A DNA stretch of 64,000 bases from Blakeslea trispora (lineage: Eukaryota; Mucoromycota; Mucoromycetes; Mucorales; Choanephoraceae). A program made the position numbers and the translations under genes. Within the stretch, counting starts at the first letter, position 1. Every line of letters begins with the position of its first letter. This document shows positions 23,003 to 34,445 of the stretch, piece after piece. The stretch spans positions 113,092-177,091 of the forward strand of contig JAIWNE010000065.1 of the NCBI GenBank assembly GCA_025331445.1, given 5' to 3'. The notes beneath the pieces were generated by a model, which was given only the letters and a program-made list of their open reading frames with translations, was not told where the DNA came from and ran no database searches.

Positions 23003-25657
23003 ATGTCTATCAAACGAAGACAGAGTTCAGCCTACAGTGAAGATTTATCTCGCTATGAATTTGTGGACTACACAGCTGCTTCCGACTTTGAGAAATTAGT
23101 TACTCAACTAGAAGAAATTATCACCAGCTGGACCCTAAAGGACACTACCGAGCATCAACAGTTTTGTGTAGGTGATGATACCTTTGAGCTGATATACGAG
23201 ATAGCCGGCCAGCCAAAACAAGGCTTGGCTCTACCTGATTTTCATCGCTTCAACCTTCAGCTTCATCCAATCCATCGTTGGACAGGCCAGAGTCGATTGT
23301 TGGTACTGAGACCAGTCCAGGATTCACTCCGAAAAAAGATTATCCATAGCACAGGTCAGAGTACGTCCCTCTCTCAGGCGAAACAGTTGATCTCTGCCTG
23401 TGCCATAGCCTTTCAAAACATCGGATGTTCTCTGCCTGTGTTTGTGCCACTGGGACAACATCGACATGAGCTTTATCTGGGCTATCTGATGAATCAAGAA
23501 ACTGATCTCTATAGACAGACCGAAAGTCGATTCAGCATGACCTTATTGCCTCTGATGTCACTCGAAGAATTAAGAGCAAATTTTATAAAGAAACTCAGTC
23601 AGTTTGATGGTAACCTACGCTTAAGAAAATATAGGAAAACGTATTGATTCTGATAGGTCCACCTTGTTCTATCTGGACAACCACTGTCTTGACTTACAAT
23701 CTCAAGACTTGGTTTGATGAGCGATGGAAAGAATGGGAACAGCCAGTCAAAAGACGCATCAGTTTTAGCGATGATTTTGATAGTTGGGACAAAGAGGACG
23801 AAAAAGAAGAAATAAATTTACCGTTTGGTTCATTGAATGATCCCTTACGTTCCTTGACCCTGACTGCCATCTTCCCCTTCACAGATCAACCCCAAGAAGA
23901 ACCGATGGATGCTCTAACAGCGACTGAATGGCACCTTGCATGCGAATTTGCACCAGATCATCAACAGAGAGCCTATCTGACTCAGTTACTGGAGAGCACT
24001 GTTCAGTCATGGATCGAGGATCCCTCCAATCAGAGCTATTTGGCACCCTTTGATGAAGACAACCAAGAAATTCAGGAAGATAGTTTGCGTGCCTTGTTTA
24101 TCCAGTCCAATCCAGATGAACAAGTCACACTGATCAAATCCGATCTTGTCGAGACTATCTTGAACAAGTCATTTAGTGACCAGCCAGATCTAGCTACTAC
24201 TCATTCGTTTCCTAGTACGGTGGTGCCCTGTCGTTCCTTGCTCTGGAATATGCTGTTCCATAGTCTCAGAGTCATAACAGATAAAGATCTTTCGTTTATG
24301 GGACTCTTGAGGGTTGTTTGGCCTCAGATGGTACGCAAGATTCGATGGCATTGGGAACACCATATCCCTCTGCCTCATGTCAGCCCCTATCTCTATTCGG
24401 CCGAGACGATATTGGGCATCGATCTGCGCTCTCCACTAATTCACCAAAAGCTCTGTATGATCAACTGCTGTATCCATCGTTATTTGCAGTCTGACAATAG
24501 CAGTGATGTGTTTGTGGATGCCATAGACGACCAGCTGGATGGCTCTTATATCAGTCTGGGGGAACGCATGGAGGGCCAGTTGGGTCCTCACCCTAGTCTG
24601 ACATTGTTGAGAACAGGAGAACCAATGCAGATACCACAGACACAAGATCCCGGATTTATGACAGAAGATATGGTGAACGAACAGGCAGACGTGTTTGAGA
24701 GACTGGGCAGTTCAGACGATGCGACTCAGAAGCGAGCTCGACTTCAATCGGCTCAGTTGTTGTCTGACATGCAAGCCTTTAAGGCAGCCAATCCCCAGGC
24801 CTGTCTTGAGGATTTCGTACGCTGGCATTCTCCAAGGGATTGGATTGATGGCCAGTTGAGTGCCCGTATGTCTGAACCCAACAATATCTGGCAAGAGCTC
24901 TGGCAGACCTCAAAACCCCTTGCCTGTGCTCGTCAACAACCTCTGTTTGATCTGACCAAAGAAGCAGAAAAGGCTCTCTTCTACCTCGAGACAATCTCCG
25001 TACAAGATATGTTTGCCACGTAAGTTCAAGATAGAGAGAATTGCATTTATAACTCATGCCTTGCTAGTCTATTACCTACCTGTGGCTTTATTGCCTATGA
25101 TACCTTAGCCAATCATCCTGTAGTCCAGTTTAGTCGGAAAGTGAAAGAAGGATTGGATCAACTAGCACAAGAATTGACTCAATTTCCATGGGATGATTTA
25201 CGGTAAGTTTTGTATGCTCTTGAGCTTACACTCATTCATCTTTAGTCATGGTAAACAGACATTTCATACCCTATCAAACTGTATTCGACAACAAGAGAGC
25301 AGCATGTGTCATGCTATCTCATTGGCCAGAAAACTACCTCAACAGGCCAGACTGGTAGATCGGCTAATAGAACATGACCAGGCTAAAGTGCAAGAAGGTC
25401 AAGAGCGGTCCATGGTATTTGAACTGTTTAAAAATGACCGTAAGTGTATATATAGATATACTCAGGTAGGCTTGAGACTAATATTTTGTTTAGAATACCT
25501 TATGAGTGAACCTAGTTATCGAGAATATATGTTCTACAGTGACTGTCGGGAAATCGCAGGCCCTGACCGTACTTTACCTATCAGACAGTATGCCATTCTG
25601 AAAGACAATGAAATTCGTCTGGTGGATATGCAAACAACAGATGCACTCTACATTTAA
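23003..25657 (+). CDS. RAB3GAP1: Rab3 GTPase-activating protein catalytic subunit
   Basis: Exons join(23003..23609, 23657..25019, 25068..25202, 25246..25439, 25494..25657) encode 820 residues with consistent phases. Conserved segments include YEFVDYTAASDFEKLV near the start, HRWTGQSRLLVL, VPCRSLLWNMLFHSL, HQKLCMINCCI and LEDFVRWHSPRDWI. GQLSARM followed by NNIWQELWQTSKP probably contains the arginine equivalent to human Arg728, needed for GAP activity. KEAEKALFYLE follows. The protein should accelerate GTP hydrolysis by Rab3-type Rabs and, with the non-catalytic subunit, act as a Rab18 GEF at the ER. The partner subunit is not in this window. An in-frame upstream extension exists but lacks conservation, so MSIKRRQ was chosen. 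Confidence 0.9.
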
Positions 25658-25737
25658 ACCAATCAAATAGTTTTCATAATTTTTTTTTTGGTCTTATATG
25701 GTGGTTTTTGTTTCTTCTTTTTGAATAAAATGACATC

Positions 25738-26109
25738 ATGTGGAAACATAGAGAAAGTCATTTAGTTGACCTACACAAGACAGATCCTCAAGTAGAGAAG
25801 CAGCCAACGTTGCACACAAGGGATGCCAAGCCCATCTACCCAGGCTGTGAGTTCGATGTCTTTCAGACTACACAACCCAAAGAAGATCATGCACCCTTGT
25901 ATTCGGTAGAGAAAGTGATGCCTAAACAGGTTGAACCCTATCAGCCAGAGAACGTCCATGCTCAACCCAAGCAAGTGATTCATACAGGCATCAGACCACC
26001 TATTGCTCATGTGTTTCTGCAGCCTACTGCCTCTATCCATACACCTATTGCCAATATGTTTCTAGAAAAAAAATCGAATGAAGATTCTGTGGATTTAGAG
26101 TATGCTTGA
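25738..26109 (+). CDS. Small hypothetical protein, 123 aa
   Basis: An uninterrupted ATG-initiated frame starts 80 bp after the RAB3GAP1 stop. It encodes a hydrophilic, proline- and histidine-rich protein with no recognised domain. Near the C-terminus two similar units are visible, IRPPIAHVFLQ and IHTPIANMFLE. An AATAAA lies just upstream of the ATG and probably serves the preceding gene. No signal peptide or membrane helix is seen. Its length, codon composition and position between two real genes suggest it is expressed, but it could be part of an unannotated longer transcript. It converges with the F-box gene. Confidence 0.5.
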   Translation: MWKHRESHLVDLHKTDPQVEKQPTLHTRDAKPIYPGCEFDVFQTTQPKEDHAPLYSVEKVMPKQVEPYQPENVHAQPKQVIHTGIRPPIAHVFLQPTASIHTPIANMFLEKKSNEDSVDLEYA

Positions 26110-26172
26110 TTCTGATTGGATGATATTGAAAAAAAAGAATAAAAAAAATCTTGGTTATTAGATTTATTTGAT

Positions 26173-28092
26173 TTACAAAAGACGAATGGTTCTTTGCACT
26201 ACTCCTTGAGGATCCATGGCAAGTGCACGCCGAGGTTCACTACAGATCTCTTGATTTAAGTAGAGGTTTACGTATTGGATAGACTTAAATTTTAGACAGA
26301 CTGTAATGAATTCTTGTTCGGCACATGGAGCAATTTCTTCTAACTGAAGATAGTCCAAGCCAACACGGTAACAGACAGTGGTATTTTGAGTGCATATTTT
26401 TAGTATAAAATAGGCTTCGTGAAAATAAATAGTTCGAGTCAATACTTTGCCAGTCTGTACGCTGACAGGCGTAACATCCAAATGTAATCGTTCAAGGTCA
26501 TTGTTGGCCATATCAACCGAAAACGTTCTGTTTTCCCAAACACCACTACACAACCATAACGAAAGTGATTTAAGTGAAGGAAATGAGTATGAGAGCTGAG
26601 CAAAAGTAGACTTATTGACCCAAAGCGCATGGCCAGCCGTCAGTTGGACAGAGGTGACTTGAGGATAGATGGGCTTTTTTCGAAATAAGGTATTTGAATA
26701 ATAACAGCGATTGGGTAAAACGATATTTAAACAAGTGACGAAAGGTAGATGTTGCATCCACTGTTCAATAAACAGATACTCTGTTGATTGGAAGAGACCA
26801 CTCATATTGAGAATCAGAGTGTGTACTTTCAAATGAGCCAATACGGATGCATTCAGATGGCTGATCTGTCTTTCAGTAAGCTGGTTAAAATAGTGAGTCA
26901 TATAGGCTGTGTGTTCCCTTTTGTTCGCCACAAGTTCAATAGAGTATTTTTTAGCATTCGCAGGTGCATTGTTGTAATCAAATCCAAATTCCATTTGGTT
27001 GTTGTAGAGGTCAATCTCAAGACAGTTAACAGATGAGCTCAGGTGCTTTTCTAGTATCAAACGAGTCAATTGATCGTCTTCATCATAATGAATCAAGATT
27101 GGTCTCAAGCGGTAATCAGTACAGGCACATAATCGATCCAAAAAGGACTGGCTAAACACATTTCGCTGTTGCTCTGTCCAGGCATTGACATGATCCATGG
27201 CGAGTCCGACTGTCCAATGACGGAGACCTTCAAAATACTGTACAATAAACTCAATCGCATGGACCGAGAACACACCCAGGTTTAGATCGAGTGACTGAAT
27301 ATAAGACCAGCTTTCTTTGATTTTCAAGCGCTCATGGTGCTCTTTTGACTCTAGATACCTATTTACAAATCCTTCTTGATCTCCTTCGTTTATATACATG
27401 TCTAAGGAAGTTAGCTGTAGACAGCCCTCAAGCACTTTTAGGCACTTCTCCATGGTATCTATACTACCCTGAGGAATGATCTTGAGATGTTGCAATTTGG
27501 GAAATTGGCGCAAAAACTGACACGTACCGCCAGATGCCAGAGTGACATAATCGTGATCGTACAATGTTAATTCAGTCATGCGATGCCGTAGTTGATACAT
27601 GATGTCTAAATAGATTCTGCGCTTCTCAGGCTGTAGCAACACCCAATCCACACGGAATACGTTTAGTAGAGGCCAATGAGTCAACATGGACTCTATCATT
27701 TCCTGCTTTGCAAAGTAAGCTAAATCAATGCAGTTTCCCGAGATAATCAACTGTTGTATATGAGGGAACTGGATCACAAGTTGTTTCATCAAATCGCTTG
27801 CTAGTGATAGGCGAGCTCGACTAGGCATTGTATAGTTGCGTCCAATAGTGATTTTCTTGACGTAACTGAATGGTTGTTTCGTCTTGAAGGTGGCAAAGGA
27901 CTGAAGGAATTGTTTGACGTCGTATTGATTCTTTAAAAAGACATGTTCAAGAAAGACGCGCTGCGCAGGCAAGTGCCAGGCTTGGCAAACCTTTTGACAT
28001 TGGAACAAGTTCTGTGAAGACAAGTACCGAAACACACTCTCCCAGATCTCGGGCGGGATCAGTGCAAGATTACTAGACTTTGTTCCTGTCAT
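26173..28092 (-). CDS. F-box protein with leucine-rich repeat-like region
   Basis: A single-exon frame of 639 residues starts with MTGTKSSN. The F-box is at about residues 10-47: LIPPEIWESVFRYLSSQ, then CQKVCQAWHLPAQRVFL. The rest has spaced leucine/isoleucine pairs of degenerate LRR style, for example FPHIQQLIISGNCIDL and LEGCLQLTSLDMYIN. This architecture is frequent in Mucorales F-box families. It probably acts as a substrate receptor of an SCF ubiquitin ligase through Skp1; the substrate is unknown. No introns are needed. A C/A-rich leader lies upstream and the 3' end converges on the small ORF at 25738-26109. Confidence 0.85.
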   Translation of the reverse strand: MTGTKSSNLALIPPEIWESVFRYLSSQNLFQCQKVCQAWHLPAQRVFLEHVFLKNQYDVKQFLQSFATFKTKQPFSYVKKITIGRNYTMPSRARLSLASDLMKQLVIQFPHIQQLIISGNCIDLAYFAKQEMIESMLTHWPLLNVFRVDWVLLQPEKRRIYLDIMYQLRHRMTELTLYDHDYVTLASGGTCQFLRQFPKLQHLKIIPQGSIDTMEKCLKVLEGCLQLTSLDMYINEGDQEGFVNRYLESKEHHERLKIKESWSYIQSLDLNLGVFSVHAIEFIVQYFEGLRHWTVGLAMDHVNAWTEQQRNVFSQSFLDRLCACTDYRLRPILIHYDEDDQLTRLILEKHLSSSVNCLEIDLYNNQMEFGFDYNNAPANAKKYSIELVANKREHTAYMTHYFNQLTERQISHLNASVLAHLKVHTLILNMSGLFQSTEYLFIEQWMQHLPFVTCLNIVLPNRCYYSNTLFRKKPIYPQVTSVQLTAGHALWVNKSTFAQLSYSFPSLKSLSLWLCSGVWENRTFSVDMANNDLERLHLDVTPVSVQTGKVLTRTIYFHEAYFILKICTQNTTVCYRVGLDYLQLEEIAPCAEQEFITVCLKFKSIQYVNLYLNQEICSEPRRALAMDPQGVVQRTIRLL

Positions 28093-28874
28093 TGCTTGTC
28101 TAGTTTGGAAAAATAAAATACAAGAAAAAAAAAGGGAAAGTAAGTTAAATGAGGTTTAAATGACCGCATGAATCGACTTTGTTCATTGTTTTTCTCTCTC
28201 AGTTTTTGTCAAAGTTGAGAAGATGAAAGTTATAGTTTAACAAGAAAAAAGAGAGAGAGAAAAAAAGAAAAAGAAAGCTGCACAACATATACCAGATAGT
28301 GAACATCTCTTGCAGGAAACTGTTTTCTGTAATCCATAATAAAAAAGCAGTTGATCCGTAATAACACTAGTTTAACCATAAACTCAGCTTCATCTTTGAG
28401 GTTTAACTCTTGTTGGCATTAAAAATAATTTTGATTGGCTGTCGTGGTTTGAATTGAAAAACTAAAAGCAGATAGGTTGCTTTGATCAAATAACAAGCTT
28501 TCTTGCCTGACAATGCGTATAGAATGAGCAAAAAAAAAAAAGAAAAGAAAAGAGACTTTAGATAATATGGCTGTCTCAAGAAAACAAACATCTTCCAAAT
28601 AACCTAAGTATGTAATATATTTTTATTATTGTTACATCTGTTTGCTTTTTTATTTGTTTCCAACTAAAAACAACATGAAAATACCTTGGTTTTTTGACAC
28701 TTTTACCATGTTTCTCTCTCTCTCTTTTCTTTTCTTGTTCAGCAAAGACAGCTTCAGTTTGTTTGAATACTAGTGTAAGCCATTTTGTTCTAAACAAAAA
28801 GCCTGGCTTGATCTATCTCTGCAGGTTCTCTCAAACAGAGAAAAAAAAATATCCACATTCCTTAGAGCACTAAA

Positions 28875-28910
<36 letters not shown>

Positions 28911-29509
28911 GAAATTATCAAGTTTATTTGGTAACATAAAGAAAAGCCCAATTTTTTGAAAAATAATGGCACAATGCTGAGAAACATAAGGCATCTAATC
29001 CATTTGTACTTTTTTTTTTCTTTGATTTGACATAAACATATTAATTTCTTCTTTTATAAGCTAAACCATATACAGAACAAGTTGAACATCAGCGACCTTG
29101 GCGTATGCAGAAAACACATAATAATAAAGCTTAAATATAACTGTAGATTCACCCCCCTCCCTTCTCTAAACAAATCATTGGAATCCTCATCGTGAACGCT
29201 ACTTGGCGTAAAATTTCTAAAGTCCTCGTACCACCTTTATTTCAAATAGACCATGATCCACAATTCTCTCTCTCTTAAAAGAAAATAAGAAACCCCTCTC
29301 TTGTCAAGCTTATATCTATTGAAGCATTAGTTTGTTATGTTTGGCATTCGGATAAGCCACAATACCCAAAACTGTAATCTTCTTCCATGCACAAATAAAG
29401 ATAAATAGAATTCGATTTTTTTCTTATTATTATTATTGGGCCTTTTTCAACTGCTTATTTCTTTTTCTTTTTTCCCACTTTTTCTTTCTTCTTTATATAA
29501 TTTATTGAT
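28093..29509. other. Divergent intergenic region between F-box gene and GID4
   Basis: Non-coding, AT-rich DNA with a 32-base A tract at 28876-28907 and several shorter A/T runs and CT-rich stretches. Short ORFs here translate homopolymers. It must hold both promoters. TATATAAT at 29494-29501 lies just before the GID4 ATG. Confidence 0.55.
28876..28907. repeat. Poly-A tract (32 nt)
   Basis: An uninterrupted A homopolymer in the divergent intergenic region. Its length may be imprecise in an assembly. Confidence 0.85.
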
Positions 29510-30503
29510 ATGCCTATTCTTTCAGTCTCAACCAATACAGCCAACTCGGAAGCTACTGAGCCATGTTGTGATCTAACCAACTGCAAACATACGCCACTAA
29601 AACCAGAACCAGAAATAATCAGGCCATCGAAACAACAGAAACAAACGTCTCTTGTGGCTCGTCATGAACAAGACGATTGGGTCGACATTTCTAACAAGAG
29701 ACTCTACAGTTCTCGTTTAGGAGCCTTGTATGATGGATCTCGATTCAAGGGTGTTCAAAAGTGTGGTATGAGTCGGTACGATGTAATTGTTGATATTCAG
29801 GTAAATTATTTGAAGAAACCATAAAAAGACAACTCAGGCTGAATATCCATGGCAACAGCATGTCGACTTGAAAGCAAGTAAAATCAGTGGCTATCTTAAT
29901 ATTGAAGGACTTACAAATGAGTGTCCAGAATTGACTGTAAGTTCTCTTTTTTTTTCTCACGTTTAAAAGAGCATAAAAGGTTTTCTTACTCTATCAATAG
30001 ACTTTTTTTGAAGGTGAAATTATTGGTCCACACTATTCGTTCTTGACTCGAAAGTGGCAAGCACAACAATACATTGATGCCTTGCATTGGGTAAGGAAGA
30101 AAAAAAAAGGGGGGAAAGAAAAGACCAGTTTGAATTGATGAAATCTGTAGGGCAAATTTCCTTCATTTCATCCTTATGTTCAATCATTTAATGATGATGA
30201 TTTTACTTATGATCCTTACGGCGAAGACTTTATCTATATGCGATGGAAAGAACATTTCTTGGTACCTGATCATTGTGTCAGCAACATTGAAGGTGCTAGT
30301 TTTGCAGGTTTTTACTACATCTGTTATCAACGATCCACGAATGAAATTAAGGGATTTTATTTCTATCACAACAATCCCGAATGGTAAGATCGCAATAACG
30401 AATTGAACTCATGTAACTCATCTTTCTTAAAAAAAACAGGTTTCAACAACTTGTATTGGAGCATGTAGAAGATAGATCTTTTAGTAGTTTTGAATTTCGC
30501 TGA
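29510..30503 (+). CDS. GID4: GID/CTLH E3 ligase substrate receptor Gid4 (Vid24 family)
   Basis: Exons join(29510..29800, 29859..29936, 30001..30090, 30151..30383, 30440..30503) encode 251 residues. The conserved beta-barrel is nearly complete: [95 protein letters not shown], and the C-terminal SSFEFR. Gid4 binds N-terminal proline degrons, for example of gluconeogenic enzymes in yeast, and delivers them to the GID ubiquitin ligase. The acceptor at 29858 was chosen because it gives [10 protein letters not shown]; an alternative one at 29837 would insert extra residues and an intron of only 37 nt. It converges on INTS9 with 96 bp between stops. Confidence 0.95.
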
Positions 30504-30599
30504 TATCTTACCATATCTTATTGTTTATTGATACCTCCTTTCAATGTGTATTTTGTATATAGTTTTAATATGCTGTTTATTATTTATAAATCAAGAAAT

Positions 30600-32767
30600 C
30601 TATTCTTTAGTCACAATCTGTCTTACAAATGCTCTTACTTGATCATCATTGGCATAAATCATGATCATGGAGTCTTTGATGATTATTTTGGCGTGCATGT
30701 CTTTTGGTAGATAAAGTGCGATTGTTTCATTTTCACTTGCGATTTCTAAAGGAATAGAATGCTAATACGGAATGAGTATCCAAAAAAAAAATCATAGAAA
30801 TGACTTTATATTTACCTTTTCAAACTGTTGGATCAAGTGTGTTAACTCTGTATTGACAGCTGTATGATGATTGGACAAGAGCAAAAAGTCATCCTTCACT
30901 TCCATGTTCGGATGGATTTCTAGTCGGTTGTTGTAATAGTTTAATGTGCCATGAATAGAGGCCCAGACGGTGGATCGGGTCTGTTCCATGTTGTCTTCTA
31001 CAATAAGGCGTTTAGGTGAAATGGTCTTGGCCAATTTTTCACTGACAGAGACAGACTCCCAATCTCGGCTGAGATCTACCTCAATCACTTGTCCCGGTTG
31101 ATATACAATCACCTGGGTCGATTCCAAGACTTGCTGTTGAATCAAGCCGGAACCTTTTATTTTGGGTATAATCAAGTGTCTATTCTTTTGCTCATTCTCG
31201 TCATGCCAATGCATCTGCAAAATAGAAGGAATATCTTCGAGCTTTAACCGTGTATCTAATGGTAGCCGAATTACATTCATCTTTCCATGAGCAGGTATTT
31301 CTTCTTGAAGTTGAAGAGGTGCATCCGGATCTAGTGATTCAGATCAATAAAAAGAAAAAAAAAAAAAGAGGGGCAAACATAGATCCATTAAGCTTACCTA
31401 TACATAAACAAGTGTTTAGCTCAGAGTGCTCCCAATGCTGTAAAAACCAAGACAGAAACCCTTTTTGAAGACAGGTAGAATCACCTGTAAAGACAATACA
31501 AGGTTCACGCATGGTATGTTCTGATAGTACACTTGCTTCTAATGAACCAATAGGCTCCACAGCCCCTGTTCGCATCAGTTCACCATGGGTCAATGGCATC
31601 TGTGGCATATAGAGTAAATCATGTCGACCACTATTCATCCATTCACCACAGATATTAGCATATTTCAGGCTACGGTCAGCAATCGGACTTGCCACATAGA
31701 TGGGGATCTGATGCTTTTCATGACCAATCTCTAAGCCTAATGAACGAAAGTAGTTTTCAAGATCGCCTATCAGATCAAACACAAGGCCTGAAGCAGGTGT
31801 CACAATGACCGCATTATGGAGTGACTGAACTGTGCGTGCGACCTGAACAAGAAAGCGAGATTTTGCACGCTCAAAAGAAGAATCTTTTTCGGAAGGTTGA
31901 GTCAGTCCTCCGACCATCACTACATCAGCCCCTTTCAGGATAGCATAGTCAAAGGGTGCAGGATGCAGGTTAGCATGTAGCGAAGCATTGGACAGAAAAA
32001 CAATACGCTTAAAGCTAGTCTTCAACAGCCAATTACAGCTGCCTAAACTATAGCCTGAACTATAGGGTACTACATCCAGTGTAGAGAAAAGAGAGAGTTG
32101 TTCAGTGTAGCGTACAGGTTGAATTTTGTCAATACAAGAGAGGATATCTTTTTGGGTATAGATGGGTCGCCATCCCTCTGAAATGGCTGATTGAAACATA
32201 TTGTTTAGCTGAGAGAAATGAGTCGATCGAGAAGGCTCAATTTGAGATGCTGATGGACCATGATACATGACCAATTCTTCCATACGCTGTCTAAAAGAAA
32301 TAGTTACAATGAAGCACATAGGTTCGATTTGGCAACTCGTATTACTTTGCGTATTCAATGGTAGGCTCAGTCGCAATGATTCTTCCTTTATATCCCATAT
32401 ATTCTGTGAGGTAAGGTAGTCCCAGCATGCACTGGCTATTGGCAATCAATACAAGGTCGATACTATCGAGATCAACCAAGCTGAAATCAGGTACCCGAAA
32501 TACAGTGAGATGATCGCAATTGTTGAGTTGCTTTTGCTCTAGTGAATAAGATGCATCAGCCATTCGTTTTCCTTGCATGCTGAATGAAGTCAAGATCGAT
32601 GTCAAGTCATCACTTGGGGGTGCAGTCTGACTTTCTCTAGTAGGGTCAGAAGGATTGGATAGTGTCAAGGTTTCTAAGGAACAATTGATAACAATAGTGT
32701 GTTGATTGACTTTACATAGAAATGTGTTTGTGACAGAATCCGGGTGATCAAGACAGTGGATCTTCAT
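30600..32767 (-). CDS. INTS9: Integrator complex subunit 9 (beta-CASP family)
   Basis: Exons complement(join(30600..30761, 30816..31330, 31398..32290, 32346..32767)) encode 663 residues, close to the roughly 658 of human INTS9. The start MKIHCLDHP matches the family's MKLYCL-type N-terminus. Conserved blocks include IDLVLIANSQCMLGLPYLTEY, the beta-CASP region with QRMEELVMYHG, VVPYSSGYSLGSCNWLL and LHANLHPAPFDYA. The metallo-beta-lactamase His/Asp ligands are not preserved, as expected for INTS9, which is catalytically inactive and pairs with INTS11. The role is 3'-end cleavage of snRNAs and promoter-proximal transcripts in the nucleus. Integrator is absent from yeast, so its presence here is informative. 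The last acceptor, giving KHSIPLEIAS, was chosen by phase. Confidence 0.85.
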
Positions 32768-33391
32768 GACAATATTGACAGAAAAGAAAAAAAAAATGAA
32801 AAACTGAAAACTATTTAGACGCGGTTATCGCGCATAAAAAGAACGGTGTTTTAAAATAAGGTACCTCTTATTGTTACCTATCATCGTAATCAAATGCTTT
32901 GTGAGAGAGAATACAGTCAAAGGACAAACTCACAAGCTTTTTATTGCTTTCTTTTAATGCTCACTTCAATTTTTCAAGCAGCAAGACACATCATTTATTC
33001 TAAATGACCCAGAAAACCATTTACCCTCTCTCTTTTCCTCTCAACAAAAATAGGATACTCGCTAGCACGATACTGCTCAAAAGAGAGAAAAAAAAAAGGG
33101 CTCTCTTCATTCAGTTCTAGTCTTCACGATGCTAATTATTAATAGAAAAGAGTACCGAGATTTATCTCTGCTACTTTCTTCCTGTTTTTTTTTCAAAGCT
33201 TGTTTTCTTTAGAGTCGAATTCCTCTCTCTCTCTCTCTCTCTCTCTTTTTCCCGTCTATAGCTCAAGTTGAATACCATATCAAAACATAAAAACAAGTAC
33301 TAAAAGAGCGAGAAAGGTGGGTTGTTATGAATATGCAATCGTTATATTATATAGGTGGTGATGTGTGTGTATACATGTTGATAAAAAAAAT
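32768..33391. other. Intergenic, INTS9 promoter side
   Basis: No gene seen. It has T/A-rich tracts and a (CT)n run at about 33222-33246. The region carries the promoter of INTS9 on the minus strand and the 3' flank of NOP10. Confidence 0.5.
33222..33246. repeat. (CT)n microsatellite
   Basis: About twelve CT units in non-coding DNA between INTS9 and NOP10. Confidence 0.85.
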
Positions 33392-33656
33392 TTAAAGAGC
33401 ACGAGCAGGAAGTTGAGTAGGCAAGATCTTGAATCTCTTCTTGATGGTGATACGTTGACGAGAGAACTTGTCATCAGGAGAGAAACGAGCAGGGTGAGCA
33501 GACTTGGTAGGCATACCCTTGGGATCAGTTTTCTATTGTAAAGTCAGTCAATAGCCAGTTTCTCTCGTTTTTTTTTTTGCTCTCTTCTTTCTTTTTTTTT
33601 ACCTTGAGAGTGTAAACACGCTCGTTTTTGTCGTTCAAGTAATACATCAAATACAT
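33392..33656 (-). CDS. NOP10: H/ACA snoRNP subunit Nop10
   Basis: Exons complement(join(33392..33532, 33603..33656)) encode 64 residues, the exact length typical of Nop10. The joined start is [18 protein letters not shown], followed by [19 protein letters not shown] and [10 protein letters not shown]. The eukaryotic form lacks the archaeal zinc-binding cysteines, and none is seen here. Nop10 binds the Cbf5 pseudouridine synthase in H/ACA particles and supports rRNA pseudouridylation in the nucleolus. Each exon is too short to stand out as an open frame; it was found by reading the minus strand. The intron is GT-AG, 70 nt, splitting between two lysine codons. Confidence 0.95.
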
Positions 33657-34445
33657 CTTGAGTTTATTATTTATATCTAGTGTTTTTAAAAAAAAAGAAA
33701 AAAAGACTGGATACTAGAAGAAAAAAATATAACAATACTGCTTTTACTGAGAATCAATGCAATAAGCCACAATCTCCTTTTTTATCTAACGTCTTTTTTA
33801 ATGCTAATGCTGTTTCCAAGCAACAATTTGATTGAACGAAAAGACTGGATTAGATCAAATTGTGAAATGATACGATTGAAACATATACCTAAGCTTTCTA
33901 CTATTCAATAGGGTCAATTTAGACTTTATCTACTATTTCGAAGAGCATACACTTCATTTTGCTCGAGAAAGACTTGTAACAATATTTAGTGTCAATTTAA
34001 CTACTTTCTCTTAACTGTACAGTAGACTTATATTTGAACCAAAAAAAAGAAGAAAAATAGCTTTTGAAAAATAATTGTGTGTATCATTGAATCACATATT
34101 GATTTAGTATGAGAGTTAAAAAAAAAGCAAAGCCTTTATTTACTTTTACCACTCAACTGTGTAAGCTAATGCTCTAATCTATAAGCACAAACGTTCTAGC
34201 GAGTATCTGGAAAAAAAAAAAAGGGGGGGGGGGCTACAGTCAAAGTCAGTTATAATGCAAGTAGCATAATATTAGCTGCACTTGAGTCAATTACCTTGTT
34301 TGGAACGATAATAAAAATTATGTCATTTTCATGCTTATTTTCTCTTTTTTTTTTTTCCTCACTCTCTTTTTTTTTTCTATCCTATTTTTCACTCTTGCAT
34401 ATATATCCATTTTTTAGTCAGTTTGAAGACTTTGTTGTTTATCGG
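33657..34445. other. Divergent intergenic region
   Basis: Separates NOP10 (minus) from the peroxin-domain gene (plus). It is AT-rich, with an A12G11 junction at 34211-34233 and T-rich runs just before the next gene. No coding evidence. Confidence 0.5.

Noticed and set aside
34296..34445. 50-residue N-terminal extension of the peroxin-domain protein
   Set aside because: It is poly-Phe/Ser/Leu from T-rich promoter DNA; MARSTTEKQ is a more plausible start.
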